Positions 28,868 to 38,106 of a stretch of DNA of 64,000 nucleotides are shown here, one piece after another. The stretch comes from JALOAD01 sp023228995 [NCBI: Candidatus Muiribacterium halophilum]. Lineage in GTDB: Bacteria; Muiribacteriota; Muiribacteriia; Muiribacteriales. The notes below the pieces were generated by a model. It did not search any database. It was given only the letters and a program-made list of their open reading frames with translations, and was not told the DNA's origin. The stretch is from contig JALOAD010000012.1 in assembly GCA_023228995.1 (NCBI GenBank), positions 11,933 to 75,932 of the forward strand, given 5' to 3'. Positions within the stretch are counted from its first letter, which is position 1. The number at the start of each line of letters is the position of its first letter. The position numbers and the translations under genes are program-made.

Positions 28868-30082
28868 ATGCCAGAATTTAATTATTCAGGAATAAATAAT
28901 TCAGGAAATGCAGTTGCTGGTTCTATAGAAGCATCTGATATTGCTAATGCAAGAAGAATTCTTGAAACTCAAGGTGTAATGATAAAATCTTTAAAGACAA
29001 GACCTAATCTTACACTAAAAGAATGGCTTACAACTAAAAAAATTAAAGAAAAAGATATTTTTCTTTTTACAAAATATCTTGGAGTAGTTCTAAGAGCTGG
29101 AATACCTATTCTTAAATGTATAGATATTTTGCATAATCAGGTGGAAAATCTTAGATTTAAAAAAAAACTTGCAAAAGTAAAATCAGATGTAGAAGGTGGA
29201 CTTCCACTTGCTGAAGCTTTTGGAAAGCATGATGATATATTTCCTAGTATTTATATAAATCTTCTTCATGTTGGTGAAGAATCTGGTCTTCTTTTTGAAA
29301 TGGTAATGAGACTTACAAGTTTTTATGAAAAAAACTCTGCTTTGAGAAAAAAAGTTAAAAAAGCTACTATTTATCCGATTGTTATTATTGTAATAGCATT
29401 TTTTATTACTATTTTTCTATTATTTGTTATTGTTCCTAAATTTGAAGAAATGTTTGCGTCATTTGGTTCTACTTTACCTGGTATAACTTTATTTGTACTT
29501 GGTTTATCAAGATTTGTTCAAAATAATATATTATATATAATAGGTGGTATTTTTGGAGTTATAACTTCTTATAAATATATTTATAAAAAAAGTTTTAAGT
29601 TTAGAAGAACTATTGATGTTTTAACTATGAAAATACCTCTTATTGGTCCACTTGTTATAAAATATGCAGTAGCATCATTTACAAGTAATCTAGGTATTCT
29701 TTTAAAAGCAGGTCTTCCTATTACTAAAGCTATGAATATCACAGTTAATACTATTGATAATATTGTAATAAATGAACAGATGAGTCAGGTTAAAGAAGAT
29801 GTAGAAGGTGGTATAAATATAACAGATGCATTTAGAAAAGCACCTGTTATGCCAACAATGGTTGTTGAAATGATTAATATAGGTGATCAATCAGGTATTC
29901 TTGAGGATATGCTTACAAATATTTCAGAATTTTATGAGGAAGAAGTTGATTCTCTTGTTGATGCGGTTACCGGTATGATTGAACCGATTTTTATGTTATT
30001 TCTTGGAGTTGTAATCGGAACCTTAGTTCTTTCGATGTTTTTGCCGATATTTAAAATGTCACAAGCTGTGAAGATGGAGTAG
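28868..30082 (+). CDS. pilC: type IV pilus inner-membrane protein PilC (GspF family)
   Basis: 404-aa polytopic platform protein. N-terminal MPEFNYSGINNSGNAVAGSI, then two T2SSF domains: LGVVLRAGIPILKCIDIL ... ALRKKVKKATIYPIVIIV and LGILLKAGLPITKAMNI ... VTGMIEPIFMLFLGVVIGTL. Three membrane segments. Normal length. RBS AAAGGGAG. Works with PilB to assemble pilin. Confidence 0.95.
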   Translation: MPEFNYSGINNSGNAVAGSIEASDIANARRILETQGVMIKSLKTRPNLTLKEWLTTKKIKEKDIFLFTKYLGVVLRAGIPILKCIDILHNQVENLRFKKKLAKVKSDVEGGLPLAEAFGKHDDIFPSIYINLLHVGEESGLLFEMVMRLTSFYEKNSALRKKVKKATIYPIVIIVIAFFITIFLLFVIVPKFEEMFASFGSTLPGITLFVLGLSRFVQNNILYIIGGIFGVITSYKYIYKKSFKFRRTIDVLTMKIPLIGPLVIKYAVASFTSNLGILLKAGLPITKAMNITVNTIDNIVINEQMSQVKEDVEGGINITDAFRKAPVMPTMVVEMINIGDQSGILEDMLTNISEFYEEEVDSLVDAVTGMIEPIFMLFLGVVIGTLVLSMFLPIFKMSQAVKME

Positions 30083-30118
30083 ACATTAAATAAACCGGTA
30101 TTGAAACAGGAGAACTAT

Positions 30119-32782
30119 ATGAATTCAAAAAAAATCTTTATTATTATTATTTCTTTTTTAATTTTCTTGATAAATATTGAGGCTTCCATAGAGCTTAAAT
30201 CTATTAAGATATTGGAAACGCCACATACTATTGATTTTCAGATGTCTTTTTCTGAAAGTTCATTTAATTACTTTCCTGTACAGACTGGTAATGTAATTCA
30301 GCTTGATCTTCCTAATGTAAGATATAGAAAAGGTGAGACAACAGAAAGTGTATATAAAGGTTCTGTTATGCTTTATCAGACTAAATATATTGATAATGAA
30401 GAAACATCTTTTCGTGCTGTTATAACTTTGACTGATCCTGTTCCTTATAAAATTGAAAAAGTAGCTTCTTCTTTAAAAATAATTATATCAAAAACAAGGG
30501 ATGCTATAAGTGATGAAAAAGTTCAAGGAGAATACTTATCAAAAATTGATAAGATGAAAGCTGGAACTCTTTATACAAAAGCAACTGAAGCTATGCGAAA
30601 TAAAGAATGGGAAAAAGCATTTAATTATCTTAAAGATGTTTATGTGCTTGATAAAAACAATTCAGATATAGAAAAAGCTTTAAATATTGCTCAAGAAAAA
30701 GTGTTTGAAATCAAAGCTTATGATTCTAGATTAAAGGAAGCATTAGAATTTTATTCAGAAGGTAATTATAATAAAGCAATTGAGATATTAGAAAGGTTTA
30801 CAGAACAGTATGGTCCTTCAGCGGATTCTGAATATTATCTTGGAAAATCTCTTTTTGAGATAAAAGATTATAAAAAAGCTGGAAAACATTTTGAATATGT
30901 TAAAAAAAATCATCCTGGATATAGTTTTATTTCTACTGTAAATCAGCTTATTGATAGAGTTGATTATTATATGGCAAATGATATTTCAGGTGAAGATGTT
31001 ATAGATTTTGCTGTTGAAAACAAAACTGTTCAAGAAACAATAGCTTCTATTCTTTATGGAACTGGTTTTAAATTTCAGATTGAAGATAATGTTTCAAGAT
31101 TAGTTACTATTGATATTCAGAAAAAAAGTCTTAGAGAAGCTTTGGATATGATAATGAAAGATACAGGTCTTCAATATGTAATTGAAAACAAAGTTGTTAA
31201 AATTTCAAAAAAACGAATTGAAAAAAATATTCTTTCAAAACTTACATTTAATAATATGACTCTTGAAGAAGTTTTGAATGCTGTTTCTTCTTTTATGAAT
31301 ATAAATATTATATTACATCCTGATATAGATAGAACTAAGAGAGTTTCTTTTTTCATAGATAATGATGAAATAAGTCTTGAAGAATTTTTTGACCTAATTT
31401 TAAAAACTAATAATCTTGTTGCTCAAAAATATAATGAAACAACTTATTTTATTGCAGATTTTTTGAAAGCTAAAGAAAATAGTTATCAGCAGAAATTTCC
31501 AAAAATATTCAAATTACATTATGTAACTCCAGAAGAAGCTATATATTCTATGAAAAGTATTAAAAAATTCAGAGAAGAGCTTGATTTTGATAATATAGTT
31601 GTGTTTGATCTTGACACAGAGCAAAAAATTATAAATAATGAAACTGAATTTATAGAGGAAATTGACAAAATCCAAAGATATAAAGATGCTTTATCTCAGC
31701 TTAATCAAAGTGATGTTACAGATGTTGGAGCATCTTCAAAAGAACAGCTTCTTGAATCTTATGTTAGTCATGTTGTTAATGATGCTGGTAAATCTGATAT
31801 TACTATGGATATAAAGACTGAAAAAAAGGATAATCTATCTGAAAAGACTTTGGATTCTATGGATGTTAGAACTGGTTCATATAAAATAGAAGTAAAAGAT
31901 ATGGTTAGTACAAGACGAAAAGTTAAAGCAGTTTATGCATTTGAAACAAGAGAAAATCTAGAAAAAATAGAAAGATTTCTTAATACTATTGATATTAAAA
32001 GAAAACAAGTTCTTATTGCTATGAAAGTAATGGATCTTGACAGTAATTATACAGATACTTTTGGAATAGATACAAAATTTGATGGTAATCCTGATTCTCT
32101 TAATGTTGCTTCGCTTAAAAACATTTCTGATATAAAACTTGAATCAACACTTAATTTTATTGAAGAAAAGAGAAAAGGTAAAATTCTTGCAAGTCCTACA
32201 ATTAGAGCTATAGATGGGCATTCTGCAAAAATACAAATAACAAAAAATTATCTTCTTAAAACTAAAAGAACTTTTGAGACTAGTGAAAGAAGAGAGTCAG
32301 AAAATGGCGGTATAGTAGATGTTCCTAAAATTGAGATTATAGATGATTTTAAAGAAGTTGAAGTTGGTCTTGTTATGATAGTTCTTCCTAGTGTTAACGA
32401 TAAGAATGAAATAACAATAGATATTTCTGTAAATGATTCTGGTATAACTGGTGAAACTGCTGAAGGACTTGCTATAACAAGTGTTAGAACTACAGATACT
32501 ATTGTAAGACTTATGGATGGCGAGACAATTGTTATGGGTGGTCTTATTTCAAGAAGAAATTCTGTAGAAAATCGAAATGTTCCTTTGATTTCAAGATTGC
32601 CTGGCATTGGTAGATTCTTTAGAAAAAGATCACAAAAAGATGAAGAAAATGAAATGGTTATTTTTATGTCTGCTTATGTTGTTGAAGATGAAGAAGAAAA
32701 TGTTACAACAGACAATGTTAAATCAAATACTAAAGATTTTGATAATGTTGTAAATGAGTTAAAGTATAGACTTGGAAAATAA
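30119..32782 (+). CDS. pilQ: secretin PilQ with AMIN and TPR modules
   Basis: 887-aa outer-membrane pore subunit for the pilus. Signal peptide (about 1-22), AMIN domain that binds peptidoglycan (about 24-130), a TPR block (about 145-285), then STN/N-type modules (TIASILYGTGFKFQIEDNVS; LEEVLNAVSSFMNINIILH), a charged insertion rich in D/K/S (about 520-610), and the C-terminal secretin barrel domain with SPTIRAIDG, VEVGLVMIVLPSV and the signature TIVMGGLISRRN ... VPLISRLPGIGRFF. ATG 30119 is chosen because CAGGAGAAC precedes it and the signal peptide begins there. The TPR block inside a PilQ is unusual. Confidence 0.9.
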   Translation: MNSKKIFIIIISFLIFLINIEASIELKSIKILETPHTIDFQMSFSESSFNYFPVQTGNVIQLDLPNVRYRKGETTESVYKGSVMLYQTKYIDNEETSFRAVITLTDPVPYKIEKVASSLKIIISKTRDAISDEKVQGEYLSKIDKMKAGTLYTKATEAMRNKEWEKAFNYLKDVYVLDKNNSDIEKALNIAQEKVFEIKAYDSRLKEALEFYSEGNYNKAIEILERFTEQYGPSADSEYYLGKSLFEIKDYKKAGKHFEYVKKNHPGYSFISTVNQLIDRVDYYMANDISGEDVIDFAVENKTVQETIASILYGTGFKFQIEDNVSRLVTIDIQKKSLREALDMIMKDTGLQYVIENKVVKISKKRIEKNILSKLTFNNMTLEEVLNAVSSFMNINIILHPDIDRTKRVSFFIDNDEISLEEFFDLILKTNNLVAQKYNETTYFIADFLKAKENSYQQKFPKIFKLHYVTPEEAIYSMKSIKKFREELDFDNIVVFDLDTEQKIINNETEFIEEIDKIQRYKDALSQLNQSDVTDVGASSKEQLLESYVSHVVNDAGKSDITMDIKTEKKDNLSEKTLDSMDVRTGSYKIEVKDMVSTRRKVKAVYAFETRENLEKIERFLNTIDIKRKQVLIAMKVMDLDSNYTDTFGIDTKFDGNPDSLNVASLKNISDIKLESTLNFIEEKRKGKILASPTIRAIDGHSAKIQITKNYLLKTKRTFETSERRESENGGIVDVPKIEIIDDFKEVEVGLVMIVLPSVNDKNEITIDISVNDSGITGETAEGLAITSVRTTDTIVRLMDGETIVMGGLISRRNSVENRNVPLISRLPGIGRFFRKRSQKDEENEMVIFMSAYVVEDEEENVTTDNVKSNTKDFDNVVNELKYRLGK

Positions 32783-32809
32783 TTTTTATTCTGTTAATTT
32801 AATATCAGA

Positions 32810-34852
32810 ATGATATTAAATGATTTTTTAAAAAAAGAAATTAGATTTATAAAAGGAGTTGGTCCTATAAAGGGCCAACTTTTTAATAAATTAGATATAT
32901 ATACAATAAAAGATATTATTGAATATAGACCTTTTAGATATGATGATCTTTCTGTTGTAACAAATGTTTGCGATTATGATGATAATCAAAATAAATTGTA
33001 TTTTCTTAAAATTCTTGATAAAAGAGTTGTAAATTCAAAAAACTATAAAATAATTAAACTTAGAGCAATAGATAATACTTCATATTGTGATATTGTGTTT
33101 TTTAATCAGGATTATCTCAAAAATAAATTTGATATTGGAAAGAAATATTATTTTTTTGGAAAATTTAAAAATGAATTTAATTCTTTAACACTAAATTCCC
33201 CAGATTTTTATAAAGAAAATGAATTAAAAGAAAAAATACTTCCTGTTTATCTGCTGACTGCTGGATTAAGTTTGAATTATTTTAGAAAAGTAATAAAAAA
33301 TGTGTTGAATGAATTAAATACTTTTAATTTCGAAGAAATTATTCCTGAATTTATTTTAAAAAAATATTTAGTTGAAAATTATAAAAAAAGTATTTTTAAT
33401 ATACATTTTCCTGATAATTTTGAAAATTGTCTTAAAAGTTTAAAAGATCTTAAATTTAGAGAAATATTTACATTACATTTAGCATTCTCGCTTATGAAAG
33501 AAAAGAAATCTCAAAAAAATAATATTAAATGGATTAATGATTTTGATTTAATAAAATTTGAAGTTTTATTACCTTTTAAATTAACAAATGATCAAAAAAA
33601 ATCAATAATAGAAATAGAAAAAAAATTAAATTTAGGCTTTAATATTAACATTCTTCTTCAAGGAGATGTTGGAGCTGGAAAAACAGTTGTTGTTGTTTAT
33701 TTTCTTTTAAAAGCTTATTTGTCAGGTTATAAATCAATTATAATGGCTCCGACTGAAGTTTTAGCAAAACAACATTTTAATAGTATTACAAAATTGCTTG
33801 AAAAAATAAACCCTAGAATTATTTTTATAAGAGGTGGAAATTATAAAGGTAAAAAAGATGATTTATTACTTCTTGATGATGAAAAACCTGCAATTGTAAT
33901 TGGTACTCATGCATTATTTCAAAAAAATATAAAATATAGCAGTACAGCTATTACTATTATTGATGAACAGCATAGATTTGGTGTTAAGCAGAGAATGGAA
34001 CTTATTAAATTATCAAATTGCCCAAATGTTATTGTAATGAGTGCAACTCCTATACCAAGAACACTTTCTTTAACTGTTTATGGAGATATGGATTATTCTG
34101 TAATTAAGGAAAAACCAGCCGAAAGAATTAAAATAAAAACTTTTGTTAGAAGCGAAGAAAGTCTTTTTAAAATATATGAGTTTATAAAAAAGCGCGTTGA
34201 TTATGGAGAAAAATGTTTTATAATAACTCCGCTTGTTGATGAATCTGATAAACTTGAACTCAAATCAGCTATTGCAACTTATGAGGATTTAAGTACAAAT
34301 GTTTTTAAAAATTATTCTGTTGGACTTCTTCATGGAAGGATGAAAGAAAAAGAAAAAAATAAAGTAATGGAAGATTTGAAAGAAGGAAAAGTCAATATAC
34401 TTGTTAGTACTACGGTAATTGAGGTTGGAGTTGATATTTCAGATGCAACTGTAATTGTTATAAATCATGCTGATAGATTTGGAATTGCTCAACTTCATCA
34501 GTTAAGAGGAAGAGTTGGTCGAGGTAATAAACCTTCTTATTGTGTTCTTGTTCATTCTAATGAAATATCAAAAACTACAATGAAAAGATTAAGAATTCTT
34601 GAAAATTCTGATGATGGATTTTATCTTGCAGAAGCTGATCTTTTATTAAGAGGTTCTGGAGAACTTCTAGGAAGCAGACAACATGGGTTTGGATTGTTTA
34701 GATTTGTTGATCCTGCTGAGGATAGAGAACTTATTGAACAGGTTAAAAAAGAAGTAAATGCTCTTATTAAGATTGAAAAAATTGAAAATATTGATAAGAA
34801 ATTATTAGATTATGTTTATGAGAAACATTTGAAAGATTATAGTATACTTTGA
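32810..34852 (+). CDS. recG: ATP-dependent DNA helicase RecG
   Basis: 680-aa branch-migration helicase for stalled forks. N-terminal wedge with FIKGVGPIKGQLFNKL; Walker A LQGDVGAGKTVV (about 281-292); motif Ib PTEVLAKQHF; DEQHRFGVKQR (motif II, about 386-396); SATPIPRTLS; then helicase C motifs TTVIEVGVDI, QLHQLRGRVGRG and the TRG-like GSGELLGSRQHG. No clear RBS before the ATG; the end of pilQ is 27 bases upstream. Confidence 0.96.
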   Translation: MILNDFLKKEIRFIKGVGPIKGQLFNKLDIYTIKDIIEYRPFRYDDLSVVTNVCDYDDNQNKLYFLKILDKRVVNSKNYKIIKLRAIDNTSYCDIVFFNQDYLKNKFDIGKKYYFFGKFKNEFNSLTLNSPDFYKENELKEKILPVYLLTAGLSLNYFRKVIKNVLNELNTFNFEEIIPEFILKKYLVENYKKSIFNIHFPDNFENCLKSLKDLKFREIFTLHLAFSLMKEKKSQKNNIKWINDFDLIKFEVLLPFKLTNDQKKSIIEIEKKLNLGFNINILLQGDVGAGKTVVVVYFLLKAYLSGYKSIIMAPTEVLAKQHFNSITKLLEKINPRIIFIRGGNYKGKKDDLLLLDDEKPAIVIGTHALFQKNIKYSSTAITIIDEQHRFGVKQRMELIKLSNCPNVIVMSATPIPRTLSLTVYGDMDYSVIKEKPAERIKIKTFVRSEESLFKIYEFIKKRVDYGEKCFIITPLVDESDKLELKSAIATYEDLSTNVFKNYSVGLLHGRMKEKEKNKVMEDLKEGKVNILVSTTVIEVGVDISDATVIVINHADRFGIAQLHQLRGRVGRGNKPSYCVLVHSNEISKTTMKRLRILENSDDGFYLAEADLLLRGSGELLGSRQHGFGLFRFVDPAEDRELIEQVKKEVNALIKIEKIENIDKKLLDYVYEKHLKDYSIL

Positions 34853-34879
34853 TAAATTTGGGATTATAAGTGAGGGTTT

Positions 34880-35413
34880 ATGAGAATTATTTCGGGAAAA
34901 TTTAAAAATAGGAAAATTAATTCAATTGATGGTGTTAAGACAAGACCTCTTTGTAATAATATTCAGGAAGCTCTTTTTAATATTTTAAGAGATGTTGAAG
35001 ATGTTGATGTCCTTGAATTGTATGCTGGATTTGGATTGTTTTCTTGGGAAGCTATATCAAGAGGAGCTAAGAGTTCTGTTTTTGTTGAAAAATCTAGAAA
35101 AATGGTTGAAAAAATCAAAAAAACTGGAGAAGCACTTGATGTTTTAAATCAGATAACAGTTGTACAAAAAGATATATTTAAAGGTTTAACATTTGAAAAA
35201 GAAAGTTTTAATTTGATTTTTGCTGATCCTCCGTTTTATTTAGATCTTTGTAGTAAAACGATTGAACTTGTAATGAATAGTGGTTGGTTGAAAAAAAATG
35301 GAATTTTTGTGATTAGACATTATGAAAAAGAAAATATAATAAGTGATTTTTCTCCAATTCTTGAAAAAATATATAGTGAAAGTGTTATAAAATTTTATAA
35401 AAAAAGTTCTTGA
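34880..35413 (+). CDS. rsmD: 16S rRNA m2G966 methyltransferase RsmD
   Basis: 177-aa SAM-dependent methyltransferase. N-terminal MRIISGKFKNRKI and TRPLCNNIQEALFNIL; SAM-binding DVLELYAGFGLFSWEAISRG (the usual D-L-F-A-G-S-G has become E-L-Y-A-G-F-G); catalytic FADPPFYLDL (motif IV DPPF). Normal length. The stop codon lies 6 bases before the minisatellite. Confidence 0.93.
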   Translation: MRIISGKFKNRKINSIDGVKTRPLCNNIQEALFNILRDVEDVDVLELYAGFGLFSWEAISRGAKSSVFVEKSRKMVEKIKKTGEALDVLNQITVVQKDIFKGLTFEKESFNLIFADPPFYLDLCSKTIELVMNSGWLKKNGIFVIRHYEKENIISDFSPILEKIYSESVIKFYKKSS

Positions 35414-35418
35414 GAATC

Positions 35419-35745
35419 GGTGAAGTGGTGAAGTGGCGAAGTGGCGAAGTGGTGAAGTGGTGAAGTGGTGAAGTGGTGAAGTGGTGAAGTGGTGAAGTGG
35501 CGAAGTGGCGAAGTGGTGAAGTGGTGAAGTGGTGAAGTGGTGAAGTGGTGAAGTGGTGAAGTGGCGAAGTGGCGAAGTGGTGAAGTAGTGAAGTGGTGAA
35601 GTGGTGAAGTGGTGAAGTGGTGAAGTGGTGAAGTGGTGAAGTGGTGAAGTGGCGAAGTGGTGAAGTGGTGAAGTAGTGAAGTGGTGAAGTGGTGAAGTGG
35701 CGAAGTGGTGAAGTGGTGAAGTGGTGAAGTGGTGAAGTGGTGAAG
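35419..35745 (+). repeat. 8-bp minisatellite, about 41 units
   Basis: Tandem array of GGTGAAGT with point variants GGCGAAGT and AGTGAAGT. The C variant occurs in adjacent pairs at units 3-4, 11-12 and 19-20, i.e. every 8 units (64 bp), which shows the array grew by copying a 64-bp block. Later units (30, 36) carry single C variants and units 22 and 33 the A variant. Because 8 is not a multiple of 3, no frame has a simple codon repeat; the minus strand is open by chance. Confidence 0.97.
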
Positions 35746-35810
35746 ATCAATGTTGAATTTTGAATTTGGAATTAGAGAATTAATTAAAAATTAAGAAACT
35801 GAGAGAGGGT

Positions 35811-35877
35811 GGATAGCTTTAAATCCATTTCGCTAAAAAATGTTTACAAAACATTTTGATTCACTATCTAGCTATTC
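35811..35877. other. nested hairpin before apbE
   Basis: Outer arms GGATAGCT (35811-35818) and AGCTATTC (35870-35877) pair with one G-U. Inside is a 9-bp perfect stem AAAATGTTT/AAACATTTT (35837-35845, 35849-35857) with loop ACA. It could be a terminator for rsmD, a 5' leader structure of apbE, or a member of the hairpin family seen near mutS2. The stretch 35746-35810 is AT-rich filler with no gene. Confidence 0.5.
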
Positions 35878-35907
35878 GCAAGTTATAAGATTAATTGGAG
35901 TGATTTT

Positions 35908-36861
35908 ATGCGTTTAAAGATTATAGCTGTTTTTTTGATTATTATGTTGATTTTTTTAACTATATTATTTTTTCCAGTAAAGCGAAATTATACTTTTTTT
36001 GCATTTTCAACAGTTTGTAATATTACTTTTTATAATTTAAATATTTTTGAATTTAAAAAAATGACTTCAAAAGCAAAAAAATTATGTGAGATTTATGAAA
36101 AAAAATACAGTGTAAATATAAATAATAGTCTTATTAGTAATTTGAATTTATATAAAAAAATACCTAAAGACGATGAATTGGCTGAAATTCTTTTATTATC
36201 CAAAAAAGTTAGTGAAAAATTAAATGGTAAATTTGATATTACAATTCAGCCTATTTTAAAATTATGGGGTTTTGATAATGGTTTATTTAAAAAACCTGAT
36301 GATAATGATATTAAAAGAGAACTTGAAAATGTGGATTTTAAACAGATAAAAATAACAGAAAACAGCATTATTATAGGCGAAAATCAGCTGATAAATACAG
36401 GAGCTTTTTCAAAAGGTCTTATTATTGATAAAGTTTATGAATTGTTTGTTAAAGATAATATAGATGAATTTCTTATAGAATTTGGTGGTGATATAAGAGT
36501 TTTTTCAAAAAAAAATAAAATATTTAAAATTGCAATTAAAAATCCTGAAACAAATGATATAAATAAAGTTTTAAATATTAAATCTGGTCAATCTGTTGCA
36601 ACAACTGGAGATTATGAAAGATTTTTTGAATTTGAAAAAATTAAGTATCATCATATTATAAGTGGTATTACAGGTTATCCTGAGTTTAATATAAGAAGTG
36701 TTACTGTAATTAGCGATAATGCACTTAATGCAGATATGCTTTCTACAGCTTTTTTTCTTGCAGATTATAATACTATTTTAAAAAATTCAGAGCTTTTTCC
36801 GTTTGAGGAGTGTTATTTTTTTGAAAAAGATAGCAAAGATTATAAAATTATTAAAAAATAA
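35908..36861 (+). CDS. apbE: FAD:protein FMN transferase (ApbE)
   Basis: 317 aa. N-terminal hydrophobic segment (about 5-22), so probably exported and anchored. ApbE motifs: DITIQPILKLWGFDN (about 111-125), NTGAFSKGLIIDKV (about 169-182), EFGGDIRVF, VATTGDYERFF, HHIISGITGYP and NADMLSTAFFLAD with the Mg-binding D/T. It attaches FMN to threonines of extracytoplasmic flavoproteins such as RnfG/RnfD. The likely target is not in the window. The next gene starts inside its 3' end. Confidence 0.93.
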   Translation: MRLKIIAVFLIIMLIFLTILFFPVKRNYTFFAFSTVCNITFYNLNIFEFKKMTSKAKKLCEIYEKKYSVNINNSLISNLNLYKKIPKDDELAEILLLSKKVSEKLNGKFDITIQPILKLWGFDNGLFKKPDDNDIKRELENVDFKQIKITENSIIIGENQLINTGAFSKGLIIDKVYELFVKDNIDEFLIEFGGDIRVFSKKNKIFKIAIKNPETNDINKVLNIKSGQSVATTGDYERFFEFEKIKYHHIISGITGYPEFNIRSVTVISDNALNADMLSTAFFLADYNTILKNSELFPFEECYFFEKDSKDYKIIKK

Positions 36862-37189
36862 AGATATTTTTTTGTATATTATTATTATATTTATTGGATT
36901 TATTGTTTATACAATAGATATTGATGTAAAAAACAGTGATAAATGTGTTATTCTGTTTAATAATAAAAAAATTATTAAAGATATTTCAGTTGATTCTATT
37001 ATTGATTTTGATAATGTTGTTATTGAAATAAAAAATAAAAAAGTAAGAGTAGTAAAAAGCAATTGTCCAGACAAATTATGCGTAAAAACTGGTTTTATAC
37101 AAAAACAAACTGAATTTATAATATGTGTACCAAATAATTTAAAAATAACAATTGGAGAAGAAAACAATATTGATGGAATATCGTGGTAA
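36821..37189 (+). CDS. NusG domain II-like membrane-anchored protein
   Basis: 122 aa. Start TTG 36821, set by GAGGAG ten bases upstream within apbE; an earlier TTG at 36803 precedes that box. One membrane helix (about 13-32), then a small extracytoplasmic beta domain with the family signature KSNCPDKLCVKTGFIQKQ and FIICVPNNLKITI. The cysteines in CPDKLC are conserved in the family. Genes of this type cluster with apbE and Rnf/FMN-binding genes in many bacteria. Function unknown. Confidence 0.82.
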   Translation: MKKIAKIIKLLKNKDIFLYIIIIFIGFIVYTIDIDVKNSDKCVILFNNKKIIKDISVDSIIDFDNVVIEIKNKKVRVVKSNCPDKLCVKTGFIQKQTEFIICVPNNLKITIGEENNIDGISW

Positions 37190-37682
37190 TAAAATTATTA
37201 AAAGTATAATTGCTGGTATTGGTATTCTTATATTATCTATTCTTGAAAAAAATATTGTTTTTTTTTCTCCTTTTATAAAAATAGGACTTTCTAATATTAT
37301 AATTCTTATACTTATTGGATATTTTGATTTAAAATATCTTATGCTAATTGCTTTATTTAAAGTAATTCCTTCTTTTTTGCTTTCAGGCGGAATTGTAAAT
37401 CCAGCTTTTTTTTGCTCTTTTGTAACTGTTATTGTATCAGTTCCATTTATGTATTTTTTTATAAAAAAACTAAAATTTTCTGTTATACCGGTAAGTATTT
37501 TGTCTTCTGTAATGAATATTTATTTACAAATAGCAATTGTTTCAATATACTTAGATGTAAGTTGTATAAAACTTATGAGAGTTTTTTATCCTGTTGCTAT
37601 TGTTGCAGGAGCTATTACGGGAATTATTGGACAAAATATTATAAAAAAAGGGTATATTGATTATGCTTTTATTAGGAAATAA
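37173..37682 (+). CDS. Gx transporter family protein (heptaprenyl diphosphate synthase component I-like)
   Basis: 169-aa integral membrane protein with five or six helices. Family features: EKNIVFFSPFIKIGLSNII near the start and ALFKVIPSFLLSGGIVNPAFF. ATG 37173 is preferred (GGAGAAG upstream); TTG 37152 and 37170 are alternatives. The old name reflects a questionable link to prenyl synthesis; the usual neighbours are apbE and NusG-II genes, as here, so a substrate-uptake or flavin/quinone role is more likely (inference). Overlaps the genes on both sides. Confidence 0.8.
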   Translation: MEYRGNKIIKSIIAGIGILILSILEKNIVFFSPFIKIGLSNIIILILIGYFDLKYLMLIALFKVIPSFLLSGGIVNPAFFCSFVTVIVSVPFMYFFIKKLKFSVIPVSILSSVMNIYLQIAIVSIYLDVSCIKLMRVFYPVAIVAGAITGIIGQNIIKKGYIDYAFIRK

Positions 37683-38106
37683 AGTTGTAATGAGAACGGG
37701 AATTGTTAGAAAATACGAAAAAGATTATGTTTTATTATCTCCTCTTACAAATCTTAAAGATGAGATTAAAGTTAAAACAAAATGGGAACTTAATAAAGGT
37801 GATATTGTTAAATTTGCGTATTTTGTACCAAAAGTTTATTTTTACAGTTTTGTTATTAATGTAGTTCCTTTTCTTGATTTTATATTTATGTTTCTTCTTA
37901 GTTATATTATTGTTGATAATTTTCTTCCTCAATTTGCAAGTAATATTCTTGCTATTGAGATAATATCTGGATTAATTGGTTTTATAATTTCCAAAAGTTT
38001 AGTTGTATATTTTGATACTAAAACAACTTTATTTGATGAATATAAACCTGTAATACTTGCAGTAATGCAAAAGAATCAGAATGAAAATGAAAAAAGTAAT
38101 AGCTGA
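37663..38106 (+). CDS. RseC/MucC family (SoxR-reducing system) protein
   Basis: 147 aa. N-terminal beta domain (MRTGIVRKYEKDYVLLSPL ... LNKGDIVKFAY), then two membrane helices (about 65-85 and 95-115), the RseC layout. In other bacteria RseC-type genes sit in rnf operons and affect SoxR reduction or RseB. ATG 37663 is within the end of the previous gene. The sequence match is moderate and the cysteine motif of classical RseC is missing. Completes a four-gene set with apbE. Confidence 0.72.
   Translation: MLLLGNKVVMRTGIVRKYEKDYVLLSPLTNLKDEIKVKTKWELNKGDIVKFAYFVPKVYFYSFVINVVPFLDFIFMFLLSYIIVDNFLPQFASNILAIEIISGLIGFIISKSLVVYFDTKTTLFDEYKPVILAVMQKNQNENEKSNS

Noticed and set aside
35385-35750. 121-codon open frame on the minus strand with a repeating TSPLHHFT-like peptide.
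   Set aside because: It is the translation of the 8-bp minisatellite, which has no stop in that frame; no ribosome site and no family.
35811-35907. Riboswitch upstream of apbE.
   Set aside because: Two stems are visible but I cannot match them to any known riboswitch core.
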